Source of the DNA: Sphingobium xenophagum NBRC 107872
GTDB lineage: Bacteria > Pseudomonadota > Alphaproteobacteria > Sphingomonadales > Sphingomonadaceae
Reading direction: 5' to 3'
NCBI RefSeq assembly: GCF_000367345.1
Contig: NZ_BARE01000006.1
Location: forward strand, 62,001-126,000
DNA length: 64,000 nucleotides
In this document: positions 35,043-43,261 of the stretch, in pieces
How positions within the stretch are numbered: position 1 is the stretch's first letter
How the letters are laid out: each line of letters begins with the position of its first letter
Position numbers and translations under genes: made by a program
Notes under the pieces: generated by a model
What the model was told of the DNA's origin: nothing
What the model saw: only the letters and a program-made list of their open reading frames with translations
Databases searched by the model: none

Positions 35043-37514
35043 TTACTCCTTGGTTTGGCCCAATTGGGCGGGGGGAACGGGGTTGGCGGCCGGGAGCATG
35101 TCAGCGGCCCAGGCGAGGCCGCGATGGCGCAGCCAGGCGGCCGCAAAGCCTGCTGTCCCATGCGCTTCAGTCAGTTCGGCAATCGCCAGCTGGTCTGTCT
35201 TCGATGAGGTGGCGGTGTAGGCGAGCGCGACTTCGCCCAGTCCGAGCTCGAACAACCGGTTGCCGCGCGCCGACTGGCAGTAATAGTCGCGCTTGGGAGT
35301 GGCCCGGGCGACGATCTCGATCTGCCGGTCGTTGAGACCGAAGCGGCGATAGATGCTCAAGATTTGCGGCTCGACCGCGCGCTCATTGGGCAGGAAGATG
35401 CGGGTCGGGCAGCTTTCGATGATGGCGGGCGCGATCGCACTGGTCTCGATGTCGGCAAGGCTCTGGGTCGCAAACACCACGCTCGCGTTCTTCTTGCGCA
35501 GGGTCTTCAGCCACTCGCGCAGCTGAGCGGCGAAGGCCGGACTGTCGAGCACCAGCCAGCCTTCGTCGATGATGAACATCGTCGGCGAGCCGTCGAGCCG
35601 TCCCTCGATGCGGTGGAACAGGTAGGAGAGCACGGCAGGCGCTGCTGCGGAGCCAGTCAGCCCCTCGGTCTCGAACGCCTGGAAGCTGGCTACGCCTAGA
35701 TGTTCAATCTCGGCATCGAGCAACCGCCCGAACGGTCCGCCGATGCAGTAGGGCGCCAGCGCCTGCTTCAATGCCTGCGACTGGAGCAACACGGCAAGTC
35801 CCGTCAGCGTTCGCTCACCCACCGGCGCGGTTGAAAGCGAAGACAGCGCCGACCACAGGTGTTCCTTGGAGGCGGGATCGACGGTCACGCCCTCAGAGGT
35901 CAGGATCGCCTGCAGCCATTCGGCGGCCCAATTGCGTTCGGCAGGTTCATTGATCCGCGCCAGCGGTTGCAACAGCACCGCGCCAGCGCTGTCTTCGGAA
36001 AGGCCAGAACCGGTCAGAGAATTGCCGAGATCCTGCCAGTCGCCGCCGCAAGCGAGCGCAGCGGCACGGATCGAGCCACCGAAATCGAAGGCGAAGACTT
36101 GAGCGCGATTGTAGCGGCGGAACTGCAGGGCCATCAGCGCCAGCAGCACCGACTTGCCCGCTCCGGTCGGTCCGACGATCAGCGTATGGCCGACGTCACC
36201 GACATGAAGCGAAAACCGGAACGGGGTCGAGCCTTCGGTCCGCGCATAGAAGAGCGGGGGTGCGGCAAAGTGTTCGTCCCGTTCCGGCCCCGCCCACACG
36301 GCTGAGAGGGGAATCATGTGGGCCAAGTTGAGCGTGGAGATGGGCGGGGTGCGGACATTGGCGTAGACATGGCCGGGAAGCGAACCGAGCCAGGCTTCGA
36401 CCGCGTTCATGCCCTCGACTACACACGTGAAATCGCGGCCCTGGATGACCTTCTCGACCAGACGCAGCTTTTCCGCCGCGAGCGCGGGATCCTCGTCCCA
36501 CACGGTGACTGTGGCGGTGACATAGGCCTGGCCGACATGGTCGGCGCCAAGTTCCTGAAGCGCGGCATCGGCATCGGCGGCCTTGTTCGAGGCATCGCTG
36601 TCGAGCAGCGTCGATGCCTCATTGGTCATCACTTCCTTGAGGATAGCGGCGACCGACTTCCTCTTGGCGAACCATTGCCGCCGGATCTTGGCCGTCAGCT
36701 TGGTCGCATCGGTCTTGTCGAGCATCACCGCGCGGGTTGACCAGCGATAGGCGAAAGCGAGCCGGTTAAGTTCGTCGAGCAGCCCCGGGAAGGTCGAACT
36801 GGGGAATCCCACCACCGTGAGCGTCCGCAGATGGGCGCGACCGAGGCGCGGCTCGAGCCCACCCGTGAGCGGTTCGTCGGCCAGCAGCGCGTCGAGGTGC
36901 ATCGGGGTTTCGGGAACGCGAACGCGGTGGCTGCGCGTTGAGATGCAGCTGTGCAGGTAGGTCAGCGTCTCGCTGTCATCGAGCCAGGAAACTTCGGGCA
37001 CGAAGCCTTCGACCAGCCGCAACAGCCGGTCTGTGCGATCAATGAAGAGGTCGAGCAGTTCCTTCGGGTTGATGCCCTTTTCGGCCTTGCCTTCGTAGAG
37101 CCAGCTTTCAGCGCGCGCGGCGTCCTCGGCAGGGGGCATCCACAGCAGCGTCAGGAAATAGCCACTCTCAAAATGCGCTCCTTCTTCGGCGAACTGCGCC
37201 GCGCGCTCACGCTCGACCAGCGCAGATGCCGGATCGGGAAAATCGCTAGCGGGATAGTCCTGCGCCGGCCGGCGCACCGCTTCGACGAAGATGGCCCAGC
37301 CCGAACCGAGCCGCCGCAGCGCGCTGTTGAGCCGCGCGGTGGTGGCGATCAGTTCGGCGGGCGTTGCGCTGTCGAGATCGGGACCGCGAAAGCGGGCCGA
37401 GCGCTGGAAGCTGCCGTCCTTGTTGAGCACGACGCCGGGTGCGACCAGCGCCGCCCAGGGTAGGAAGTCTGCAAGCCGGTCGGCCTTGTTTCGGTATTCG
37501 CGAAGCGAAAGCAT
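35043..37514 (-). CDS. trbE: Conjugal transfer ATPase TrbE (VirB4-like)
   Basis: This 823-aa cytoplasmic ATPase energises pilus assembly and substrate transfer. The N-terminal CagE/TrbE/VirB domain opens MLSLREYRNKADRLADFLPWA, and the ATPase domain has Walker A GPTGAGKS (near residue 450) and Walker B MFIIDEGW, with the downstream FATQSLADIE motif. The length matches intact TrbE. It lies 4 bases after trbD and before trbJ in the usual order. Confidence 0.96.
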   Translation of the reverse strand: MLSLREYRNKADRLADFLPWAALVAPGVVLNKDGSFQRSARFRGPDLDSATPAELIATTARLNSALRRLGSGWAIFVEAVRRPAQDYPASDFPDPASALVERERAAQFAEEGAHFESGYFLTLLWMPPAEDAARAESWLYEGKAEKGINPKELLDLFIDRTDRLLRLVEGFVPEVSWLDDSETLTYLHSCISTRSHRVRVPETPMHLDALLADEPLTGGLEPRLGRAHLRTLTVVGFPSSTFPGLLDELNRLAFAYRWSTRAVMLDKTDATKLTAKIRRQWFAKRKSVAAILKEVMTNEASTLLDSDASNKAADADAALQELGADHVGQAYVTATVTVWDEDPALAAEKLRLVEKVIQGRDFTCVVEGMNAVEAWLGSLPGHVYANVRTPPISTLNLAHMIPLSAVWAGPERDEHFAAPPLFYARTEGSTPFRFSLHVGDVGHTLIVGPTGAGKSVLLALMALQFRRYNRAQVFAFDFGGSIRAAALACGGDWQDLGNSLTGSGLSEDSAGAVLLQPLARINEPAERNWAAEWLQAILTSEGVTVDPASKEHLWSALSSLSTAPVGERTLTGLAVLLQSQALKQALAPYCIGGPFGRLLDAEIEHLGVASFQAFETEGLTGSAAAPAVLSYLFHRIEGRLDGSPTMFIIDEGWLVLDSPAFAAQLREWLKTLRKKNASVVFATQSLADIETSAIAPAIIESCPTRIFLPNERAVEPQILSIYRRFGLNDRQIEIVARATPKRDYYCQSARGNRLFELGLGEVALAYTATSSKTDQLAIAELTEAHGTAGFAAAWLRHRGLAWAADMLPAANPVPPAQLGQTKE

Positions 37515-37518
37515 GGCC

Positions 37519-37794
37519 TCAGACCCTCAAAAGGCAAGGAAAGCGCAGATGCCGCCGTGCGACATCGACGAACTGGGGATCGCGCCGTGCCGCCCAGACC
37601 GACACCAAGTGGCCGAGAGCGAAGATCACCACGCCGGCGATCCATAGGCGCAGCCCCAGCCCGATCGCGGCGGCCAGCGTCGCATTGGCGATCGCGAGCC
37701 CGCGCGGTGCGCCGCCGAGCAAGATATGCTCGGTCAGCGCGCGGTGGACGGGGACGACAAAGCCCGGCACGGCCTCGGGTGGTGTTCCGTCCAT
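37519..37794 (-). CDS. trbD: Conjugal transfer protein TrbD (VirB3-like)
   Basis: This 91-aa protein has the VirB3/TrbD pattern: PGFVVPVHRALTEHILLGGAPRGLAI, two membrane helices and WAARRDPQFVDVARRHLRF. It is an inner-membrane component that works with the VirB4-like ATPase. Its start overlaps the trbC stop by one base, and trbE begins 4 bases after its stop. Confidence 0.93.
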   Translation of the reverse strand: MDGTPPEAVPGFVVPVHRALTEHILLGGAPRGLAIANATLAAAIGLGLRLWIAGVVIFALGHLVSVWAARRDPQFVDVARRHLRFPCLLRV

Positions 37795-38126
37795 CAGACC
37801 AGCGCCCCGCCGCCGAACGAGAAGAACGACAGGAAGAAGGACGAGGCAGCAAAGGCGATCGACAGGCCGAACACGATCTGGATCATCCGCCGCGCGCCGC
37901 CTGACGTGTCGCCGAAGGCGAGCGCAAGGCCGGTGGCGATGATGATCATGACCGCGACGATCTTGGCGACCGGCCCCTGGATCGATTCAAGGATCGACTG
38001 AAGCGGCGCTTCCCACGGCATCGACGAGCCCGCCGCATGGGCAGGCGTGGCGACGGAAAGGGCAACGAAGCCGCCGAGCATGGCGGCGGACAGGCGTGCA
38101 CGGGCGCGAGTAAGTGTCTGGATCAC
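37794..38126 (-). CDS. trbC: Conjugal transfer pilin TrbC (VirB2-like)
   Basis: This 110-aa protein has a long signal peptide (ending AHA) and two hydrophobic helices (IVAVMIIIATGLALAFG and IVFGLSIAFAASSFFLSFF) separated by a short polar loop (DTSGGARR), as in VirB2-type pilins. The mature product should be the conjugative pilus subunit. It overlaps trbB by four bases (ATGA). Confidence 0.93.
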   Translation of the reverse strand: MIQTLTRARARLSAAMLGGFVALSVATPAHAAGSSMPWEAPLQSILESIQGPVAKIVAVMIIIATGLALAFGDTSGGARRMIQIVFGLSIAFAASSFFLSFFSFGGGALV

Positions 38127-39106
38127 GAGATAACTCCTTTGGTTTGGGGGGTGATGGGAAGGATGCGGTAGTCGCCTCGATCATCGAGCCCGGTGACTTG
38201 AGCGAGTTCGGCCAGCCGCCTGCCGGTGCCGTCGCGGACCAGCACGGCGATGACATTGATGGTCTCGGCGATGAGCGCGCGCGGTACCGTGACCACGCTC
38301 TCCTGGATCAGCTGTTCCATGCGCCGCAGCGTGCCGAGCGCGGAACCGGCATGGATCGTCCCGACACCACCCGGATGGCCGGTACCCCAGGCCTTCAAGA
38401 GGTCGAGCGCTTCAGCGCCGCGCACCTCGCCGATGGGAATGCGATCAGGCCGCAGCCGCAGTGCGGAGCGAACCAGGTCGGATAAGGTCGCAACGCCGTC
38501 CTTGGTGCGCAGCGAAACGAGGTTGGGCGCGGCGCATTGCAGCTCGCGCGTGTCCTCGATCAAAACCACCCGGTCGTCGGTCTTGGCGACCTCAGCAAGC
38601 AGCGCGTTGGTGAGCGTCGTTTTGCCGGTCGATGTGCCGCCAGCGACCAGGATGTTCTTGCGGGCAGCAACGGCGTCAATCAGCGCCTCGGCCTGCCACC
38701 CAGTCATGATCTCCGCTGCGACATAATCCGCGAGCGTGAACACCGCGACGGCAGGCTTGCGGATCGCAAAGCTCGGCGCGGCTACGACCGGAGGCAGAAG
38801 CCCCTCGAACCGCTCTCCCGTATCGGGAAGCTCCGCCGATACCCGCGGTGCCTTGGCATGAACCTCCGCCCCGACATGGTGCGCAACTAACCGGATGATC
38901 CGCTCGCCATCGGCAGCGGACATTCCGCTCCCCGTATCGGCAATGCCGGCTCCCAGCCGATCGATCCACAGCCGACCATCAGGATTGAGCATGACCTCGA
39001 TGACCGAAGCGTCTTCAAGCCATGCAGCGATCTCGGGCCCGAGGGCTGTGCGCAACATGCGCGCGCCGCGCGACGATGCTTGCGATTTGATCGGGATGAC
39101 GCTCAT
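38123..39106 (-). CDS. trbB: Conjugal transfer ATPase TrbB (VirB11-like)
   Basis: This 327-aa hexameric ATPase has Walker [10 protein letters not shown], an Asp box ([12 protein letters not shown]), Walker B-like [18 protein letters not shown] and the His box [11 protein letters not shown]. It switches the channel between pilus assembly and DNA transfer. It is the first gene of the operon segment trbB-C-D-E-J-K-L-F-G-I. Normally copG/traG lie directly upstream, but here a 5.3-kb cargo separates them. The start at 39106 is the only ATG with the full N-terminus. Confidence 0.96.
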   Translation of the reverse strand: MSVIPIKSQASSRGARMLRTALGPEIAAWLEDASVIEVMLNPDGRLWIDRLGAGIADTGSGMSAADGERIIRLVAHHVGAEVHAKAPRVSAELPDTGERFEGLLPPVVAAPSFAIRKPAVAVFTLADYVAAEIMTGWQAEALIDAVAARKNILVAGGTSTGKTTLTNALLAEVAKTDDRVVLIEDTRELQCAAPNLVSLRTKDGVATLSDLVRSALRLRPDRIPIGEVRGAEALDLLKAWGTGHPGGVGTIHAGSALGTLRRMEQLIQESVVTVPRALIAETINVIAVLVRDGTGRRLAELAQVTGLDDRGDYRILPITPQTKGVIS

Positions 39107-39353
39107 GAATTGCCTCGCTAGGGGCGCACCGATTATTGGTTGCGCTTACGAGGCAGAGCAAAGAGGCATCAATTTAGCTGAAAGCAACAGCTTGTTGCGG
39201 TCTGCGTAGCCTGGCGAAAAGCAAGAAAGTCACGGCGTCCTGCGAATGAACGACAGCTGTCTGCCGAGTCGTACCGTGGCGATTTCACAAAGATTGACGA
39301 AGTGCCGCCGCCACTCCTGACGATCGAGCTCCATTTTTTGCAGATTCCTCTTG

Positions 39354-39374
39354 AATGTCTGAATATCAGACATT
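39354..39374. promoter_or_regulatory. 21-bp palindrome upstream of the cargo genes (candidate operator)
   Basis: AATGTCTGA (39354-39362) and TCAGACATT (39366-39374) form a perfect 9-bp inverted repeat around ATA, 36 bases before the first cargo start codon. A dyad of this size is a typical target for an XRE dimer, and the second cargo gene encodes one. The role is inferred. Confidence 0.5.
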
Positions 39375-39410
39375 ATGTGGTCCTCATGTAGGAAAATACG
39401 TGAGGCAGAG

Positions 39411-39755
39411 ATGGCGACGATTGCCCCTCCGGCACCAGCAACCACAGCATTTCCGAAAAATGATGTGATGAAGGCTTTGATCGATGAACTTCTCGAAGTG
39501 GCTCGAACTGAAGCGCAGCTGCGCGGAATCCCGTTCCCGCAGGATCAAGGCGGTGCGCTAACGATGTCGGTTCCACTGGATTCCTTATCGGTGGTGGACA
39601 CGCTCTGCGTCGTTGAGCCGTTCGTTGGCTTCGAATTGCGCGAAAGTTTGGTCTGCACAGGGGGCTACAATTCCATCAACGAGGCCCTTGGACATCTTAT
39701 GCCTCGTATCGAGAGGGCCTGGGTGAAGAAGAAGCTGAAGGGAGCCAAACCATGA
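39411..39755 (+). CDS. Small cargo protein, possibly acyl-carrier-protein-like
   Basis: This 114-aa acidic protein has no firm family assignment by eye. Its second half (PLDSLSVVDTLCVVEPFVGFEL, then INEALGHLMPRIERAW) resembles the DSL-type helix and following helices of carrier proteins, with Ser in the position that would carry phosphopantetheine, but this is a loose resemblance. ATG 39411 has GAGGCAG upstream. Its stop overlaps the next start (ATGA), so it is translated together with the XRE regulator and is presumably part of the same system. Confidence 0.6.
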   Translation: MATIAPPAPATTAFPKNDVMKALIDELLEVARTEAQLRGIPFPQDQGGALTMSVPLDSLSVVDTLCVVEPFVGFELRESLVCTGGYNSINEALGHLMPRIERAWVKKKLKGAKP

Positions 39756-40129
39756 ACCACGCGGCGATCGATCAAGGCGTCGATGACGAAACCGCCCGAC
39801 GGCGGTTGGGCGACCGGCTGCGTGACGCGCGCAAGTATCTTGGACTCAAGCAGGATGAAGTAGCAAGCTATCTCAAGATCCCGCGCACTGCGCTTACGGA
39901 TATAGAGAATGGACAACGCAAGGTAGAAGCGATCGAGTTGACGCGCCTTGCAAAACTCTATCGTCAATCGGCGGCGTATTTCACGGGCGAGGACGAAGCG
40001 TCGGCCAGCCTGCCGGCGGATGTCGCACACCTCGCGCGGCGCGTTGCTGACCTCTCGGCCGATGATCGCGCGGAGTTGGGCCGGTTTGCGGAGTATCTGC
40101 GATCGCGCTCCACAGGCGGACAGGTCTGA
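39752..40129 (+). CDS. XRE-family transcriptional regulator (cargo)
   Basis: This 125-aa protein carries a helix-turn-helix (about residues 18-72: LGDRLRDARKYLGLKQDEVASYLKIPRTALTDIENGQRKV) and a C-terminal helical tail. XRE proteins next to an ImmA/IrrE peptidase are classic repressor/anti-repressor pairs: the peptidase cleaves the repressor when a signal appears. The ImmA-type gene begins 3 bases after its stop. It is a candidate ligand for the 21-bp palindrome at 39354-39374. Confidence 0.9.
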   Translation: MNHAAIDQGVDDETARRRLGDRLRDARKYLGLKQDEVASYLKIPRTALTDIENGQRKVEAIELTRLAKLYRQSAAYFTGEDEASASLPADVAHLARRVADLSADDRAELGRFAEYLRSRSTGGQV

Positions 40130-40132
40130 ATC

Positions 40133-41143
40133 ATGGCGCTGGACTATGAGAGTGCTGTACGGACAGGCGCTATGACTGCTGGACGTCTTCATCGCAGGTT
40201 GGGGACGCAGGCCATCATCGAACGACATGGCGGCAGTGTCGATGTATTCGGCACGATCCATTCGCTTGGCCTGCCGCTTCTTCTGCGTCCGCTCAAGGGC
40301 CTGCTCGGTGCCTATTTGAGTTCCCCCGCACCCGGCGTTCTGGTGACGACTGAACGGCCAATGAGTATCCAACGATTCACCGCCGCCCATGAGTTGGGGC
40401 ATTTCGCAATGGAGCACGAACCAAGTCTTGATGATGAGAGCATTCTGCGGCGGATGCCGATGAGTCCGGAACCCGGCAGCAAATTTGAGGAAACCGAGGC
40501 CGACGCGTTCGCGATCGCCTTCATGATGCCAAAATGGTTGATTGCACAGCACTGTGCTCGTCAGAGTTGGACCACAGCCGATTTGTGCCGTCCAAATATC
40601 GTATATCAGCTCTCTTTGCGCATCGGCGCCAGCTACGAGGCGACTTGTCGGACGCTGGTGCGTTACAATCTTATCTCGACAACGATTATGCGCGACCTGC
40701 TCCAAACAAAGCCGCGCAGCCTGAAAGTTGATTTACTGTATGATTATAAGCCGGCCGACTATCGGGGCGACGTTTGGCTGCTGACCGAGAAGGATGAAGG
40801 AGTGCGGCTCGACGGGAGCCGGAACGACCTGTTCGTGCTCAAGCTGACTGAGCATAGCGGAGGCGGCTATCTGTGGGATCTCGAAAAGTTGATTGCCAGC
40901 GGGTTCGCGGTGGTGAGGGATGAGCGCGAGGCGCTCGATGCGGAGGCGATCGGCGGTCCCGTGGTGCGCCGGGTCACGGCAGCACCGGAAGCCGCACAGC
41001 GCGGGCGGATGTCGCTCAACGAACGCCGCCCTTGGCAATCGACAAGTGCAAATTCGAGCTTGACCATCGATTATGACCTAACGGGCCCGGAACAAGAAGG
41101 CCTCTCTCGCGCCGAACGGCGCCATCTGCTTGAGGCCGCTTGA
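40133..41143 (+). CDS. ImmA/IrrE-family metallopeptidase
   Basis: This 336-aa protein has the zinc site H86-E87-L-G-H90 (AAHELGHFAMEHE) and a downstream acidic third ligand region (KFEETEADAFA), as in ImmA/IrrE peptidases that cleave XRE repressors. The last ~150 residues (YDYKPADYRGDVWLLTEKDEG to the end) are not typical for the family and contain a second domain of unknown role. It follows the XRE gene in the same operon and is followed 6 bases later by a papain-like peptidase gene. The active-site residues are intact. Confidence 0.88.
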   Translation: MALDYESAVRTGAMTAGRLHRRLGTQAIIERHGGSVDVFGTIHSLGLPLLLRPLKGLLGAYLSSPAPGVLVTTERPMSIQRFTAAHELGHFAMEHEPSLDDESILRRMPMSPEPGSKFEETEADAFAIAFMMPKWLIAQHCARQSWTTADLCRPNIVYQLSLRIGASYEATCRTLVRYNLISTTIMRDLLQTKPRSLKVDLLYDYKPADYRGDVWLLTEKDEGVRLDGSRNDLFVLKLTEHSGGGYLWDLEKLIASGFAVVRDEREALDAEAIGGPVVRRVTAAPEAAQRGRMSLNERRPWQSTSANSSLTIDYDLTGPEQEGLSRAERRHLLEAA

Positions 41144-41149
41144 CGCAAC

Positions 41150-41830
41150 ATGATTGATATCGTGACCGATCTTCGGCCGCTGCTCGGCACAGCGCGCGAT
41201 CAGGGAGCACGGCCAACCTGTTTAGCGTTCGCGGCAAGTGATGCCCATGCAGCGCTCAGGGACGGCTGGTGTCCGCTGTCCTGCGAGTACATATTCTTTC
41301 ATGCACATAAACGAACAGGCACACCGCCTAATCGAGGTGCGAGCCTTGCGGCAATGCTAGATACCCTGCGCCTCGACGGCCAGCCTGCCGAAAGTGACTG
41401 GCCTTATCTCGATGCTGTACCATTCGATTTGTCGCAGTGGGTGCCGCCAATCGACGTTGGTCAGTGTTTTGGGCGTCACGGGACTAATGGCTCCAATCTC
41501 ATTCCGCCAATCCAGGCGACATTGGACAGCGGCAAGCCAGTACTGCTCCTGACGATGTTATCACACTCATTCTATACCCCCGGGATCGAGGGAGTCATTG
41601 ATCCCGCCAATGATGAGAAACCCGATCCCGCGTTAAGGCACGCCATCGTAGCAGTCGGTCATGGGACCGTTGGCGGGCAGACTGCTATCCTAGTTCGCAA
41701 CAGCTGGGGCGCCAGCTGGGGGGCGTATGGCCATGCGTGGCTCACCGAGAAATTCTTGACGCCGCGCCTGTTTGGGACGGCCATTCTGACGGAGGACATC
41801 GATGTATCTTCCCGTGCCGCCGCAGCCTGA
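41150..41830 (+). CDS. Papain-like (C1 family) cysteine peptidase
   Basis: This 226-aa protein has all the C1 catalytic elements: oxyanion Gln18 and nucleophile Cys24 in DQGARPTCLAFAA, the His in LRHAIVAVGHG and the Asn in VRNSWGASWG. It has no signal peptide and no propeptide, so it acts inside the cell and is likely active or controlled by a partner. It lies directly after the ImmA-type peptidase gene and overlaps the thymidylate-synthase-like gene by 29 bases. Bacterial C1 peptidases in such operons are uncommon. Two unrelated peptidases in one operon suggest a proteolytic trigger or effector step. Confidence 0.88.
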   Translation: MIDIVTDLRPLLGTARDQGARPTCLAFAASDAHAALRDGWCPLSCEYIFFHAHKRTGTPPNRGASLAAMLDTLRLDGQPAESDWPYLDAVPFDLSQWVPPIDVGQCFGRHGTNGSNLIPPIQATLDSGKPVLLLTMLSHSFYTPGIEGVIDPANDEKPDPALRHAIVAVGHGTVGGQTAILVRNSWGASWGAYGHAWLTEKFLTPRLFGTAILTEDIDVSSRAAAA

Positions 41831-42590
41831 TTGTGTCTCGGCCTGGCGAGAGGCTGTGCGCCTTGTTAATGCGAGGCCGGGCCATCACGATCACAACGTC
41901 GTGATAGATGTCGCAAACCCGCTGGCACGAGCTGATCTTTCCGATCCGGTTGTCGCGCTGGTCGACACCTTTTTCGGCAATCATGACACAAAACGAGTCG
42001 AGACGGTCGCTAACACCATATTCCCGGCGGCCCTTTATCGTCGATACGGTTCACCTGCTCTTTTTGAACGATTTCGGGATAAGGTTCTGCCGAAGGTTCG
42101 GTCGCCTGGAAAGAAAAGCTGGTCAGGCTACTACTTCGAGCGGATGATGCAGCTTCCGCAGCCCGATGGTGAACCGATCAACCAGTTGATGGAGATCATC
42201 GGGCGGTTGAAGGATCCGAGCGTGCGCGCGCTTAACAAGTTTGAGCTCAGCGTGTTTGATCCGGCCCGCGATGTTGATGGATCACCCTATGGCGGCCAGT
42301 GTCTAAGCTTTGCGAGCTTCAAGCTTATCGGCGATGGTGACGAGCGGAGGCTGACCCTAACCGCAATGTACCGCAACCATTACTATATCGAGAAACTGCT
42401 CGGCAATCTGATCGGCCTTGGTCGCCTGCTGCAGTTTGTGGCCCAAGAATCAGGGATTGCAGTGGGGTCGCTCACGATTCTGTCGACGCACGCAACAGTT
42501 GATGTGAAGAATGGCAAATGGAACCGCCGTGACATCGACGCGCTTCTGGCGAGCTGTGATCAGGCGAATACCTTGGCGGTTGCCGCATAA
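41802..42590 (+). CDS. Thymidylate-synthase-superfamily-like protein
   Basis: This 262-aa protein resembles thymidylate synthase or dCMP-hydroxymethylase folds in its second half: Cys167 in GGQCLSFASFKL sits where the catalytic PC motif would be, followed by an LTLTAMYRNHYYIEKLLGN segment like the LYQRS-DxxLG region and STHATVD like the DxHIY region. The N-terminal part (VETVANTIFPAALYRRYG) also fits distant members. It lacks the exact canonical motifs, so the substrate (dUMP, dCMP or another base) cannot be told. Its start overlaps the papain gene by 29 bases, and its end overlaps the opposing glycosylase gene by 31 bases. Confidence 0.62.
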   Translation: MYLPVPPQPDCVSAWREAVRLVNARPGHHDHNVVIDVANPLARADLSDPVVALVDTFFGNHDTKRVETVANTIFPAALYRRYGSPALFERFRDKVLPKVRSPGKKSWSGYYFERMMQLPQPDGEPINQLMEIIGRLKDPSVRALNKFELSVFDPARDVDGSPYGGQCLSFASFKLIGDGDERRLTLTAMYRNHYYIEKLLGNLIGLGRLLQFVAQESGIAVGSLTILSTHATVDVKNGKWNRRDIDALLASCDQANTLAVAA

Positions 42591-43261
42591 CGTGAACCGA
42601 GCGGAAGTTCTGGCGACGAAGTAGGTTCGTTATTGATCCCATACAGGTGATACATTCCATCGATGAATTCGCGTTGCCCGCCATAGCTGGGATGACGGAT
42701 CGCTGTGATTGGAATGTTGAGGCCTTCAAGTGCCATATGCGCGTCACGGCCGATAGCGACAATGCGCTTGGGCTGGATCATCGACAAGAGAGACTGCAAC
42801 AGCGGCCAGGTCGCTTCACGTTCGGCGCGGGTGTGACAACGATTGGACATCGGGTCACCACATTCGTGCGGGTGAAAGGGGAAGACGTTCCAAAGCATCA
42901 CAGGCTTGCCGATCCGATTGAGAACCTGCCAGACAATGGCGGCAGTCCGTTCGGCAACGGCCGGGCCGTCGGTGGCCCGTTCGAGCGCGATTCCACCCAT
43001 CAATGCTGAGGCTTGGGTGAGATGGATTTCGTCTGTCATCGGCACCCCTGTCCGGCGACCCCCGCGGTAGCCGAGATCACGAGCGATCCAGATTGTTTCG
43101 ACCCGGACATCGAGCGCAGCGGTCAGGACGCTTTCGAGATTGGCGCGGCGGCGTGCGGCGGCGTCCCGACGATCATGAAGCAGACAGCGATCCCGCCAGG
43201 GGTTGAAAACCGACGGGAGATCGGCGGCCGCCAATGCCGAAACGAAATTCTTTGGGGTCAT
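42560..43261 (-). CDS. Uracil-DNA-glycosylase-superfamily protein
   Basis: This 233-aa protein has a UDG-like motif 1 region (ARDLGYRGGRRTGVPMTDE), a WNVFPFHPHE strand and a motif 2-like end (IVAIGRDAHMAL, HPSYGGQREF). The superfamily removes uracil or modified bases from DNA, and some members act on other substrates. The ATG at 43261 overlaps the TGA of the MazG gene (ATGA), so they are translated together; the longer frame upstream is a shadow. It runs opposite to the thymidylate-synthase-like gene and overlaps its last 31 bases. The exact substrate is open. Confidence 0.8.
   Translation of the reverse strand: MTPKNFVSALAAADLPSVFNPWRDRCLLHDRRDAAARRRANLESVLTAALDVRVETIWIARDLGYRGGRRTGVPMTDEIHLTQASALMGGIALERATDGPAVAERTAAIVWQVLNRIGKPVMLWNVFPFHPHECGDPMSNRCHTRAEREATWPLLQSLLSMIQPKRIVAIGRDAHMALEGLNIPITAIRHPSYGGQREFIDGMYHLYGINNEPTSSPELPLGSRYAATAKVFA

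Noticed and set aside
39230-39373. 47-aa - strand frame before the cargo operon
   Set aside because: Its start codon lies within the 21-bp palindrome that is better explained as an operator; no domain seen.
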